A stretch of DNA of 64,000 bases from JANQQJ01 sp046290575 (lineage in GTDB: Bacteria > Pseudomonadota > Alphaproteobacteria > SMXS01): assembly GCA_046290575.1 (NCBI GenBank), contig JBKAGX010000001.1, positions 930,001 through 994,000 on the forward strand. Direction: 5' to 3'. Below the pieces are notes generated by a model that saw only the letters and a list, made by a program, of their open reading frames with translations, was not told where the DNA came from and did not search any database. Within the stretch, counting starts at the first letter, position 1; the number at the start of each line of letters is the position of its first letter. This document shows, one piece after another, positions 34,408-42,480 of the stretch. Made by a program: the position numbers and the translations under genes.

Positions 34408-35310
34408 ATGGCCGTCGATGTTGACGCGCTTATCGACCGTCGCAAATTGAAACGCCGCCTGCTGTTCTGGCGGCTGGCGGCAATTTTGTTGCTTATCGTC
34501 ATGGTTGTTGCGCTGGTCGGTGGCGACAGGGGCCCTCAGGGGCCGCATATTGCGCGCATCCATGTGGATGGCATCATTGTTGGTGATAGCGCCCGCGAAC
34601 AGATGTTGAAAGAGATTGCCGAGGACGATGATATTCAGGCGGTAGTGCTTTCCATCGACAGTCCCGGCGGAACAGCTGTGGGCTCTGAATTGCTCTACAA
34701 GCGGCTACGGTACATTGCCGAGCGCAAGCCCATGGTGGCGAGCGTTCGTTCGATTGCGGCATCGGGTGGATACATTGCCGCGCTTTCAGCCGACCGAATC
34801 ATCGCCAGTGAGAATTCAATAACCGGATCGATAGGGGTTATCTTCCAGGTGCCGGAGTTTTCCGGTTTGCTCGATGATATCGGGGTTACGGTCAACGAAG
34901 TAAAAAGCGGTGCCCTGAAAGGGGGGCCTTCGCCCTATAAGCCGATGAGTGAAGAAACCCGTGCTGAGCTCGAAGACATGGTCGATGACGCGTTCGAATG
35001 GTTCAAAGACCTCGTTCGCGACCGCCGGAATTTTACCGAAGAGCAGGTGCTTGCGGTCAGCGATGGCCGCGTTTTTTCCGGCCGGCAGGCGGTAGCCAAC
35101 GGTCTGATCGATGAATTGGGCGGGGACGACGAAGCGTTGGTCTGGCTTGAAGACGCCCATGGAATCGATGGGGGACTTCCACTGATCGATATGGAGCCTC
35201 CCGAGGATTTGCCGTTCATGAATCGGGTTTTGGCACGTATTACCGGCGATAGGTTGTTTGTTGACCGGCTTTCCCTTGACGGGTTGCTGACCCTCTGGCA
35301 CGCTCGGTGA
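34408..35310 (+). CDS. sppA: Signal peptide peptidase SppA (short form)
   Basis: A 300-residue membrane-anchored serine protease that cuts leftover signal peptides. A single transmembrane helix lies at about 24-38. The Ser nucleophile is Ser119 in SIAASGGYIAAL and the general base is Lys171 in KSGALKGGPSPYKP, which together are the Ser/Lys dyad. The single-domain form acts as a multimer. An AGGAGG site precedes the ATG at 34408. Confidence 0.95.
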   Translation: MAVDVDALIDRRKLKRRLLFWRLAAILLLIVMVVALVGGDRGPQGPHIARIHVDGIIVGDSAREQMLKEIAEDDDIQAVVLSIDSPGGTAVGSELLYKRLRYIAERKPMVASVRSIAASGGYIAALSADRIIASENSITGSIGVIFQVPEFSGLLDDIGVTVNEVKSGALKGGPSPYKPMSEETRAELEDMVDDAFEWFKDLVRDRRNFTEEQVLAVSDGRVFSGRQAVANGLIDELGGDDEALVWLEDAHGIDGGLPLIDMEPPEDLPFMNRVLARITGDRLFVDRLSLDGLLTLWHAR

Positions 35311-35367
35311 AGGTATTGGCTGATCCTGAGGGGGGATCGCGATTCCTCGACCCAGGGGGTGCGTCGA

Positions 35368-35649
35368 GTGATTAAGTCTGAATTAATACAGCAGCTTGCG
35401 GACGAGAACCCGCATTTGTACCACCGTGCCGTGGAGCGTATCGTCTCTACCATCTTTGACGAGATTGGCGATGCGCTGGCGCGCGGCGACCGGGTTGAAC
35501 TGCGTGGTTTCGGAGCATTTTCGGTAAAACAGCGTCCGGCCCGCGTTGGCAGAAACCCGCGCACGGGGGATGCCGTTCACGTGCCTGCCAAGGCGGTACC
35601 GTTCTTCAAGACCGGTAAGGAACTGCGGGAACGTCTGAACGACGAGTGA
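35368..35649 (+). CDS. ihfB: Integration host factor beta subunit
   Basis: A 93-residue DNA-bending protein that pairs with IhfA. The start is the GTG at 35368, giving MIKSELIQQLADENPHLY as in other IhfB proteins; a GTG nine bases upstream is less likely. The DNA-binding arm is RGFGAFSVKQRPARVGRNPRTGDAV. IHF bends DNA for sigma-54 promoters, replication and recombination; rpoN is in the same window. Confidence 0.96.
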   Translation: MIKSELIQQLADENPHLYHRAVERIVSTIFDEIGDALARGDRVELRGFGAFSVKQRPARVGRNPRTGDAVHVPAKAVPFFKTGKELRERLNDE

Positions 35650-35826
35650 GGCTGCAGGCCCGGTTTTAGGGCTTTTAAGAATCTATGGGCCGCATGCGGT
35701 GCGCGTCTGCACGCCGCGTTAGCCCTTGGTTTGGGCGCTCTTGGTCGGGCGAGACGATCATTTTGGGAACAATTTGACCATAACGGCGTTTTTCGCTCCA
35801 GAAAGCAACTTCTGGAGAAACTGGAT

Positions 35827-36009
35827 ATGCATGATCGGAACGTACGCGACCTCCATGGTGCACGGTTGCAGATCGAACGGCGCCTGCAGCAGCTTCACGA
35901 TATTGCCGGGTGTGAGCCTTCCTCGGAAATCAAGCGCAGCATCGAAGCTCTCTGGGAAACCGCAGGCGAAACAGAACGCCAGATGGGGGCTCTGTTCGGC
36001 CGCGCCTGA
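35827..36009 (+). CDS. Small hypothetical protein, coiled-coil-like
   Basis: A 60-residue frame starting MHDRNVRDLHGARLQIERRL, with a GGAG site about 12 bases upstream. Residues 5-55 have a heptad-like pattern with many charged residues, suggesting a helix pair. It lies between ihfB and lapA in an otherwise empty 420-base gap and is co-directional. I do not recognise it; it may be a real small protein or chance. Confidence 0.4.
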   Translation: MHDRNVRDLHGARLQIERRLQQLHDIAGCEPSSEIKRSIEALWETAGETERQMGALFGRA

Positions 36010-36072
36010 TTTGGCGGCTGCGTAATTCAGCACTCTATTGCGGACTATTCTGTCTCGCGATAGGGTGCCCGC

Positions 36073-36378
36073 GTGCGTCGCGTAAAGCTCATTTGGATTA
36101 TTCCTGTTTCGATCATTGTGATCGCGTTGTCGGTCGGCAATCGCCAGGACGTAAGCGTCAATCTGACGCCGTTGCCCTGGTCGATAGACATTCCGATCTA
36201 CCTGTTGGCATTCCTGATGTTCTGGCTGGGTGCGATTGCAGGTGGCTGGGCGGCCTGGACGGCCCGGGTTCGCCGCAACCGCCGATCCGCGGGGCGTGCA
36301 GCACGGAAACGCGAAAAAGCCGAAAGCAGCGCTGCCAGCCCGTCCGTTCCACCGTCGCGCCAATTGGGGTCGGGATAG
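36073..36378 (+). CDS. LapA family (DUF1049) membrane protein
   Basis: A 101-residue protein with two transmembrane helices (about 6-24 and 43-63) and a basic Ala/Ser-rich tail. LapA-type proteins of E. coli (YciS) work with LapB in controlling LPS synthesis through LpxC turnover. Its place between ihfB and pyrF is conserved in many Alphaproteobacteria. GTG start at 36073. The stop TAG shares its G with a possible pyrF GTG start at 36378. Confidence 0.85.
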   Translation: MRRVKLIWIIPVSIIVIALSVGNRQDVSVNLTPLPWSIDIPIYLLAFLMFWLGAIAGGWAAWTARVRRNRRSAGRAARKREKAESSAASPSVPPSRQLGSG

Positions 36379-37091
36379 TGGTGGGGAGCCCTGTTTTCTG
36401 CGCTCTGGACACGCCGGAACGCGCCATTGCCCTGGATTGGGCGACGCGGCTGGCCGGCGTTGTCGGCGGCCTGAAGCTCGGCTTGGAGTACTTCGGCGCC
36501 GAGGGGCCTGCTGGCATTGCCGCTGTGGCCGATACGGGCATGCCGATCTTTCTGGACTTGAAACTCCACGATATCCCGCAGACGGTCGCGGGCGCTATTT
36601 CGTCGGTCGCGCCTTTGGCGCCGTCCTTTGTAACCATCCACACACAGGGTGGCCCCGCGATGATGGAAGCTGCCGCCGAAGCGGCCACAAAAGCAGCGCA
36701 AACCGCCGGCGTGTCCCGCCCCAGGCTCTTGGGTGTGACGGTGCTGACCAGTCTCGATGCGCAGGATCTGGCGGCGACCGGTATCAGTGGGGCCGTTGTG
36801 GATCAGGTGCTTCGCCTGGCAGCGCTGGCGGCGCAAAGCGGCCTTGATGGCATTGTCTGCTCACCACTGGAAATCGCCGCAGTGCGTGCCGCGCTGGGTC
36901 CGGACCTTGTCCTGATGGTGCCCGGCATCCGGCCGGCAGGCGTCGGAAAAAGCGACCAGAAGCGTGTGATGACGCCAGAAGAAGCGATGGCCGCAGGGGC
37001 AAATCACCTTGTTATCGGCCGCGCGATTACCGGCGCTGATGACCCGGTAGCCGCTGCGACGGCAATCGCTGCGTCTCTGGCAGCGCTCTAG
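36378..37091 (+). CDS. pyrF: Orotidine 5'-phosphate decarboxylase
   Basis: A 237-residue TIM barrel that decarboxylates OMP to UMP. The catalytic block FLDLKLHDIPQTV (DxKxxDI), the N-terminal FCALDTPE and the phosphate-binding VPGIRPAG and VIGRAIT motifs are present. A GTG start is used: either 36378 (overlapping the lapA stop as TAGTG) or 36381. The open frame runs further upstream, but inside lapA. Confidence 0.95.
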   Translation: MVGSPVFCALDTPERAIALDWATRLAGVVGGLKLGLEYFGAEGPAGIAAVADTGMPIFLDLKLHDIPQTVAGAISSVAPLAPSFVTIHTQGGPAMMEAAAEAATKAAQTAGVSRPRLLGVTVLTSLDAQDLAATGISGAVVDQVLRLAALAAQSGLDGIVCSPLEIAAVRAALGPDLVLMVPGIRPAGVGKSDQKRVMTPEEAMAAGANHLVIGRAITGADDPVAAATAIAASLAAL

Positions 37092-37169
37092 CAAAATTTG
37101 CACCCCGGGCGCATCGGTTGCCCTTCCCCCTGGAATCCCTATAGTCCCGCTGGTTTTATGGGATCAGCG

Positions 37170-37823
37170 ATGACCGTTAACGTCAAAATCTGCGGCATTA
37201 CCGACAAGGAGGCGTTGCTTGCGGCGGAAGCCGCCGGCGCCAGTCATATCGGTTTGATGTTCTATGCGCCGTCGCCACGCGCGGTGGATTTGGCACTCGC
37301 GCGCGATCTGGCGGCGCGGGTACCGGCGGGAATCATGCGGGTCGGCGTTTTTGTCGATCCTGAAGACGCCCTGCTCGACACAACCCTGGAAGCTGTACCA
37401 CTGGATTATGTGCAACTGCACGGGTCCGAGTCGCGAGAGCGTGTCGCGGAGATTAAGCGCCGCACAGGCAAGCCGATTATCAAGGCGGTTCCTGTCGCGA
37501 ATTCGACAGATGTGCAGATCGCCCACACCTTTGAGGGTGTGGCGGATTTCTTGCTGTTCGATGCGAAACCGCCTAAATCTAGGCCCAATTCGTTGCCGGG
37601 TGGGACGGGGTTATCGTTCGACTGGCGTTTGCTGTCAGACGAGGTCTGGCCGGTGCCGTGGTTTCTGGCCGGTGGACTTACCGCTGAGAATGTTTCGGTG
37701 GCGATTATGAAGACCGGTGCCCGCTTCGTCGATGTCTCGTCGGGCGTGGAAGATGAACCCGGGAAAAAGAACCCTGATAAGATCAGGGCGTTTGTTGAAG
37801 CAGCGCAGGGCGCACAAGAATGA
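37170..37823 (+). CDS. trpF: Phosphoribosylanthranilate isomerase
   Basis: A 217-residue TIM barrel that isomerises phosphoribosylanthranilate in tryptophan synthesis. The catalytic Cys/Asp pair lies in VKICGITDKEA at the N-terminus and in FLLFDAKPP in the middle; GGTGLSFDW and FLAGGLTAENV and VDVSSGVEDEPGKKN bind phosphate. It overlaps trpB by 4 bases. The start is ATG 37170; an earlier ATG at 37158 is possible. Confidence 0.96.
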   Translation: MTVNVKICGITDKEALLAAEAAGASHIGLMFYAPSPRAVDLALARDLAARVPAGIMRVGVFVDPEDALLDTTLEAVPLDYVQLHGSESRERVAEIKRRTGKPIIKAVPVANSTDVQIAHTFEGVADFLLFDAKPPKSRPNSLPGGTGLSFDWRLLSDEVWPVPWFLAGGLTAENVSVAIMKTGARFVDVSSGVEDEPGKKNPDKIRAFVEAAQGAQE

Positions 37824-39040
37824 ACAAGCCGGACCGGCTCAACAGTTTTAGCGCGCTTCCCGACCAGGATGGGCATTTTGGCATCTTCGGGGGACGTTAC
37901 GTTGCCGAAACATTGATGCCGTTAATTCTCGATCTGGAGCAGGCCTATGAGGCAGCCAAGGTCGATCCCGCCTTTCGGGCGCAGATGGATGATCTGATGA
38001 AGAACTATGTGGGCCGGCCCAGCCCACTTTATTTCGCTGAACGCCTGACCGCGCATTACGGTGGCGCGAAAATCTACTTCAAGCGTGACGAGCTCAACCA
38101 TACGGGCGCGCATAAGATCAACAACTGCATTGGCCAAATCCTGCTGGCACAGCGGATGGGCAAGCACCGGATTATTGCTGAGACCGGCGCGGGCCAGCAC
38201 GGCGTGGCGACAGCCACCGTTGCCGCCCGTTTTGGCCTGCAGTGCAAGGTGTTCATGGGGGCGACCGATATTGCGCGTCAGCAGCCGAATGTCTTCCGCA
38301 TGAACCTGCTGGGGGCCGAGGTGATTCCCGTGACGTCTGGCTCGAGTACGCTGAAGGACGCGATGAACGAAGCGTTGCGCGACTGGGTCACCAATGTTGA
38401 AGACACCTACTATCTGATCGGAACCGCTGCCGGGCCGCATCCTTATCCGGCCATGGTGCGCGACTTCCAGGCGGTGATAGGCCAGGAAGCCCGCGAACAG
38501 ATGCTGGCTGCCGAAGGCCGCTTGCCTGATACACTGGTCGCCTGTATCGGTGGTGGCTCAAACGCGATTGGCCTTTTTCACCCGTTTCTCGACGACCCTG
38601 ATGTCGCGATGGTGGGTGTTGAAGCCGGTGGCCATGGTCTTGAAAGCGGCGCCCACGCGGCCTCGATCAGTGGTGGAAGCCCGGGCGTCCTGCACGGCAA
38701 TCGGACCTATCTGCTGCAGGATGACGACGGCCAGATTCAGGACGCGCATTCGATTTCAGCCGGCCTCGATTATCCAGGCATCGGGCCGGAGCACAGCTGG
38801 TTGGCGGAGTCTGGCCGCGTCGACTATGCCTCCGTCACGGATGAGGAGGCGCTGGCGGCCTTTCAGGAATGCTGCCGCCATGAAGGCATCATCCCGGCAC
38901 TGGAGCCATCGCATGCCCTGGCCCATGTCGCCAAGATTGCGCCTGATTTGCCCGGGGATCACATTCTGGTCGTCAATCTTTGTGGCCGGGGTGACAAGGA
39001 CATCTTTACCGTCGCTGACGCGCTGGGAGTCGAGATTTGA
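37820..39040 (+). CDS. trpB: Tryptophan synthase beta chain
   Basis: A 406-residue PLP enzyme that joins indole and serine. The PLP lysine is in NHTGAHKINNC, the serine-binding GAGQHGVATATVAA motif and the phosphate cup CIGGGSNAIGLF are intact. It works as an alpha2beta2 complex with TrpA, whose gene follows with a 4-base overlap. Confidence 0.98.
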   Translation: MNKPDRLNSFSALPDQDGHFGIFGGRYVAETLMPLILDLEQAYEAAKVDPAFRAQMDDLMKNYVGRPSPLYFAERLTAHYGGAKIYFKRDELNHTGAHKINNCIGQILLAQRMGKHRIIAETGAGQHGVATATVAARFGLQCKVFMGATDIARQQPNVFRMNLLGAEVIPVTSGSSTLKDAMNEALRDWVTNVEDTYYLIGTAAGPHPYPAMVRDFQAVIGQEAREQMLAAEGRLPDTLVACIGGGSNAIGLFHPFLDDPDVAMVGVEAGGHGLESGAHAASISGGSPGVLHGNRTYLLQDDDGQIQDAHSISAGLDYPGIGPEHSWLAESGRVDYASVTDEEALAAFQECCRHEGIIPALEPSHALAHVAKIAPDLPGDHILVVNLCGRGDKDIFTVADALGVEI

Positions 39041-39885
39041 CCGCCGCTTCAGGCCGTATCGAGCGCCGCTTCGAGGCATTGGCCGCAGACGATCGCGCAG
39101 GCCTGGTGGCCTTTGTTACCGCGGGTGACCCCAATCCCGGTCAATCTCTTGACGTTCTCAAGGGCCTCCCCGGGGCGGGCGCTGATATTATTGAACTTGG
39201 TATGCCGTTCAGCGACCCGATGGCCGACGGGCCTTCGATTCAGGCATCAAGCCAGCGCGCGCTGAAGGCCGGTCAGACCTTGAAGCGAACGCTGGCTATG
39301 GTCCGGACGTTCCGTGAACAGGATGCCGATACCCCCATCGTGTTGATGGGCTATTACAACCCGATCTATCACTATGGTGTGGACAGGTTTTTGACGGATG
39401 CTGTCGACGCAGGCGTCGATGGGCTGATCGTCGTCGATCTGCCGCCGGAAGAGGATAGTGAACTCTGTGAGCCCGCGATCGCCGCGGGGGTTCGGTTCAT
39501 TCGCCTGCTGACGCCGACGACGGACGAAAAGCGCCTCGGCGCCGTGCTGCGCAACACCAGCGGCTTTCTCTACTATGTCTCGGTGACGGGCATTACCGGT
39601 GCCGCGGCGGGTGCACAGGATGCGATTGCCGCTGCACGGCATGATATTGGGCAACGCAGCGCCTTGCCGGTCGCGGTTGGTTTCGGCATCAAGACGCCGG
39701 ATCAGGCGGCTCAGGTTGCCAAGGTCGCCGACGCGGTTGTCGTCGGGTCGGCCATCGTCGACCGCATTGCTGCCGGGTGCGATAGTAGTGGTCAGCTGAG
39801 CGATTCAGGGCTGCAGGATGTGCTGAGCTTTGTGGGCACATTGGCAAACGGCGTGCGTGCTGCGCGCCAGAAGGGGGCTGCATGA
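39037..39885 (+). CDS. trpA: Tryptophan synthase alpha chain
   Basis: A 282-residue TIM barrel that splits indole-3-glycerol phosphate into indole and G3P. The catalytic residues lie in IIELGMPFSDPMADGPSIQ (Glu and Asp), and the phosphate loop is VAVGFGIKTPDQAA. It uses a TTG start at 39037 within the trpB stop (TTGA), and overlaps accD by 4 bases. Confidence 0.97.
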   Translation: MTAASGRIERRFEALAADDRAGLVAFVTAGDPNPGQSLDVLKGLPGAGADIIELGMPFSDPMADGPSIQASSQRALKAGQTLKRTLAMVRTFREQDADTPIVLMGYYNPIYHYGVDRFLTDAVDAGVDGLIVVDLPPEEDSELCEPAIAAGVRFIRLLTPTTDEKRLGAVLRNTSGFLYYVSVTGITGAAAGAQDAIAAARHDIGQRSALPVAVGFGIKTPDQAAQVAKVADAVVVGSAIVDRIAAGCDSSGQLSDSGLQDVLSFVGTLANGVRAARQKGAA

Positions 39886-40829
39886 ACTGGTTCAAGAATG
39901 TCAGGCCCAAGCTGACAAGTGTTTTCCGGCGCGAGTCGTCCGCTGATTCAGACGTCAAGTGGCACGCCTGCGAGAATTGCGGCCAGATGGTCTACATGAA
40001 AGATTTCGTCGCCGACCTGAAGGTCTGCTCGCATTGCGACCATCATCACCGGATCGGTCCCAAAGACCGGTTTGAACAATTGTTTGATGATGGCGCCCAT
40101 CAGCCGATCAGCGTGAAGCCGGGGCAGGATGATCCGCTGAAGTTTCGCGACAAGACAAAATACCCCGATCGCCTGAAGGCGAGCCGGGGGAAGACCGGCC
40201 AGCATGACGCGATTACCGCAGCGCTCGGCAAGATCGGCAGCCAGCCCGCGGTGGTCGCCGTACAGAATTTCGCTTTCATGGGCGGCTCTCTTGGTGTTGG
40301 CGCCGGTGATGCATTCGTCACGGCGGCCAAACGTGCACTGGATGAAGAGGCGGCATTCGTGATGGTGGCGGCCGCAGGCGGTGCGCGCATGCAGGAAGGT
40401 ATTCTGTCCCTGATGCAGATGCCGCGCACGACTGTGATGGTGGAGATGCTGCGCGAGGCGCGCTTGCCCTATATCGTGATCCTGACCGACCCGACAACGG
40501 GTGGTGTGACGGCGTCCTATGCGATGCTGGGAGATATCCAGATCTCAGAACCGGGCGCGCTGATCGGCTTTGCGGGTCCCCGCGTGATTGAGAATACGAT
40601 CCGCGAACAGCTGCCCGAAGGGTTCCAGCGGGCCGAGTTCCTGCTGGAGCATGGCATGATCGACATGGTGGTCCACCGGCAGGAACTCCGGGACCGGCTG
40701 GCCATGGTGCTGGGCCTGTTGATGGCGCATCGGTCGCCTGAACCCGAAGCTGAAATTGTTGATGACGAACCAGCCGTTGAGGCTGAAGACACACCGTCGC
40801 CCGATCCAGAGGAAACTGCGCCGCTGTGA
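39882..40829 (+). CDS. accD: Acetyl-CoA carboxylase carboxyltransferase beta subunit
   Basis: A 315-residue subunit that moves CO2 from biotin to acetyl-CoA for fatty acid synthesis. The zinc ribbon cysteines are 30, 33, 49 and 52. The carboxyltransferase domain has GGSLGVGAGDA and GGARMQEGI, which bind CoA and biotin. An acidic tail follows residue 285. It overlaps both trpA and folC by 4 bases, so tryptophan, fatty acid and folate genes are coupled in one message. Confidence 0.98.
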   Translation: MNWFKNVRPKLTSVFRRESSADSDVKWHACENCGQMVYMKDFVADLKVCSHCDHHHRIGPKDRFEQLFDDGAHQPISVKPGQDDPLKFRDKTKYPDRLKASRGKTGQHDAITAALGKIGSQPAVVAVQNFAFMGGSLGVGAGDAFVTAAKRALDEEAAFVMVAAAGGARMQEGILSLMQMPRTTVMVEMLREARLPYIVILTDPTTGGVTASYAMLGDIQISEPGALIGFAGPRVIENTIREQLPEGFQRAEFLLEHGMIDMVVHRQELRDRLAMVLGLLMAHRSPEPEAEIVDDEPAVEAEDTPSPDPEETAPL

Positions 40830-42034
40830 TCAGCGATGATCTGCTGGACCATTTCCGGACTCTTCACCCAAAGCTGATCGATCTGTCGCTCGGCCGCATG
40901 CAGCGGCTGCTGAAAGCGCTGGATCACCCCGAACGCAAACTGCCGCCAGTCATTCATGTTGCGGGTACCAACGGCAAAGGGTCCACGGTGGCTTTCCTGC
41001 GGGCACTACTGGAAGCGAAGGGCAAACGGGTGCAGGCGCTGACATCCCCGCATCTGGTGCGGTTTCATGAACGCATTCGCCTGTCGTCCGGTCTGATCAG
41101 CGAAGACCGGCTGGTTGATGTTCTGTCTCGGTGTGAGGCGGCCAATGGTGGCGAGGCGATCACCTATTTCGAGATGACCACGGCGGCGGCCTTTCTCGCC
41201 TGCGCTGAAGACGAAGCCGATTTCTGCCTTGTTGAGGTGGGGCTGGGTGGCCGGTTTGATGCCACCAATGTCATTGAGGCACCCGTCGCTACGGTCATCA
41301 CGCCGGTGGGATACGATCACCAGAGTTTTCTGGGCGACACCCTTACTGAAATCGCGCATGAGAAAGCAGGCATACTCAAAGCCGGAATTCCTGGCTTTAT
41401 CGCGCCTCAGATGCCGGAGGCGAAGCGGGAAATAGAACGGGTCGGCGTGGATGTCGGCGCACCGCTTCATCATTGCGCCCAACGTGAAGACCTGCCGCCT
41501 CTCGGACTGGCTGGTCCGCACCAGCGAGACAATGCCTCGGTTGCCGTTGCGACGCTGACAGGCCTTGGGATCACGCTGGAGGCTGAAGCATTGGCGCGCG
41601 GCCTCGTCAGCGTGGAATGGCCGGCTCGATTGCAGCCGATAGATCGTGGCCCGCTTTACGACCTGTTGCCTGAAGGGGCATCGCTCTGGCTCGATGGCGG
41701 TCACAATGGCGAAGCGGCGTTGGCGATTGCCGACACGTTCAAGGGCAGGCGCGTCCACCTCGTTGTGGGCTTGATGGCCAACAAGGATATTGACGCCTTC
41801 CTGTCGGCCTTGGCCCCGATCGCGGCTTCACTGACGGCGGTCCCGATTCCGGGCGAAAGCGCGCATGACCCGGAACATTTGGTGCAACAGGTGTCGGCCA
41901 TCGGGCTTCAGGCTTCAGCCCGGCCTGATGTCAGGGAGGCCTTGAAGAGTCTAGGGGACGGTGATGTGCTGATCTGCGGTTCGCTCTATCTCGCCGGACA
42001 GGTGCTGGACGCCTCGGGACTGCAACCGACATAA
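40826..42034 (+). CDS. folC: Dihydrofolate synthase / folylpolyglutamate synthase
   Basis: A 402-residue ATP-dependent ligase that adds glutamate to dihydropteroate and folates. The P-loop is VAGTNGKGSTVAFLRALL, the omega-loop region TSPHLVRFHERIR and VGLGGRFDATNVI follow, and a Mur-ligase-like C-terminal domain starts near 280. The GTG start at 40826 overlaps the accD stop. It ends the aroA-to-folC run and is followed by a terminator. Confidence 0.96.
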   Translation: MISDDLLDHFRTLHPKLIDLSLGRMQRLLKALDHPERKLPPVIHVAGTNGKGSTVAFLRALLEAKGKRVQALTSPHLVRFHERIRLSSGLISEDRLVDVLSRCEAANGGEAITYFEMTTAAAFLACAEDEADFCLVEVGLGGRFDATNVIEAPVATVITPVGYDHQSFLGDTLTEIAHEKAGILKAGIPGFIAPQMPEAKREIERVGVDVGAPLHHCAQREDLPPLGLAGPHQRDNASVAVATLTGLGITLEAEALARGLVSVEWPARLQPIDRGPLYDLLPEGASLWLDGGHNGEAALAIADTFKGRRVHLVVGLMANKDIDAFLSALAPIAASLTAVPIPGESAHDPEHLVQQVSAIGLQASARPDVREALKSLGDGDVLICGSLYLAGQVLDASGLQPT

Positions 42035-42064
42035 AAAAAGGCGTCCCGAACGGACGCCCTTTTT
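42033..42064. terminator. Bidirectional terminator between folC and trxA
   Basis: A run of As, a 7-bp stem GGCGTCC / GGACGCC with a CGAAC loop, and a run of Ts after it. The T run serves folC on the plus strand and the A run serves trxA on the minus strand. The element begins at the folC stop codon and ends 18 bases before the trxA stop. Confidence 0.9.
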
Positions 42065-42081
42065 CTAACTTCTGAAATGGA

Positions 42082-42402
42082 TCAGATCGATTCGTTGATC
42101 CACTCGACAATCTTGTTCTTTGGCAGTGCGCCCACCTTGGTGGCGCGAATTTCACCGTCCTTGAACAGCATCAATGTCGGGATGCCACGCACGCCATAGC
42201 TCGTCGGCGTGGTCGGATTCTCATCAATGTTCAGTTTGGCGACGGTGACAGTGCCGTCCATATCCTCAGCGATTTCATCGAGCGCCGGCGCGATCTGCTT
42301 ACACGGGCCGCACCACTCTGCCCAATAATCGACGAGGACGACGCCGTCGGCTTTCAACACATCATCCTGGAAGCTGTCGTCGGTGACTTTCTTGGTGGCC
42401 AT
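42082..42402 (-). CDS. trxA: Thioredoxin
   Basis: A 106-residue thioredoxin with the redox pair Cys31/Cys34 in DYWAEWCGPCKQ and the cis-Pro loop RGIPTLMLFKDGE. It reduces disulfides in the cytoplasm. The ATG at 42402 follows an AAGGAACCCC site. It lies 78 bases downstream of addA, the normal place in Alphaproteobacteria. Confidence 0.98.
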   Translation of the reverse strand: MATKKVTDDSFQDDVLKADGVVLVDYWAEWCGPCKQIAPALDEIAEDMDGTVTVAKLNIDENPTTPTSYGVRGIPTLMLFKDGEIRATKVGALPKNKIVEWINESI

Positions 42403-42480
42403 TTGTGGGGTTCCTTGTTGTGAGGGTCTCACTCTGTGGCACCGAAGGTAGGGACGGGTTTGGCCAAGGTCAAGGTTGCC

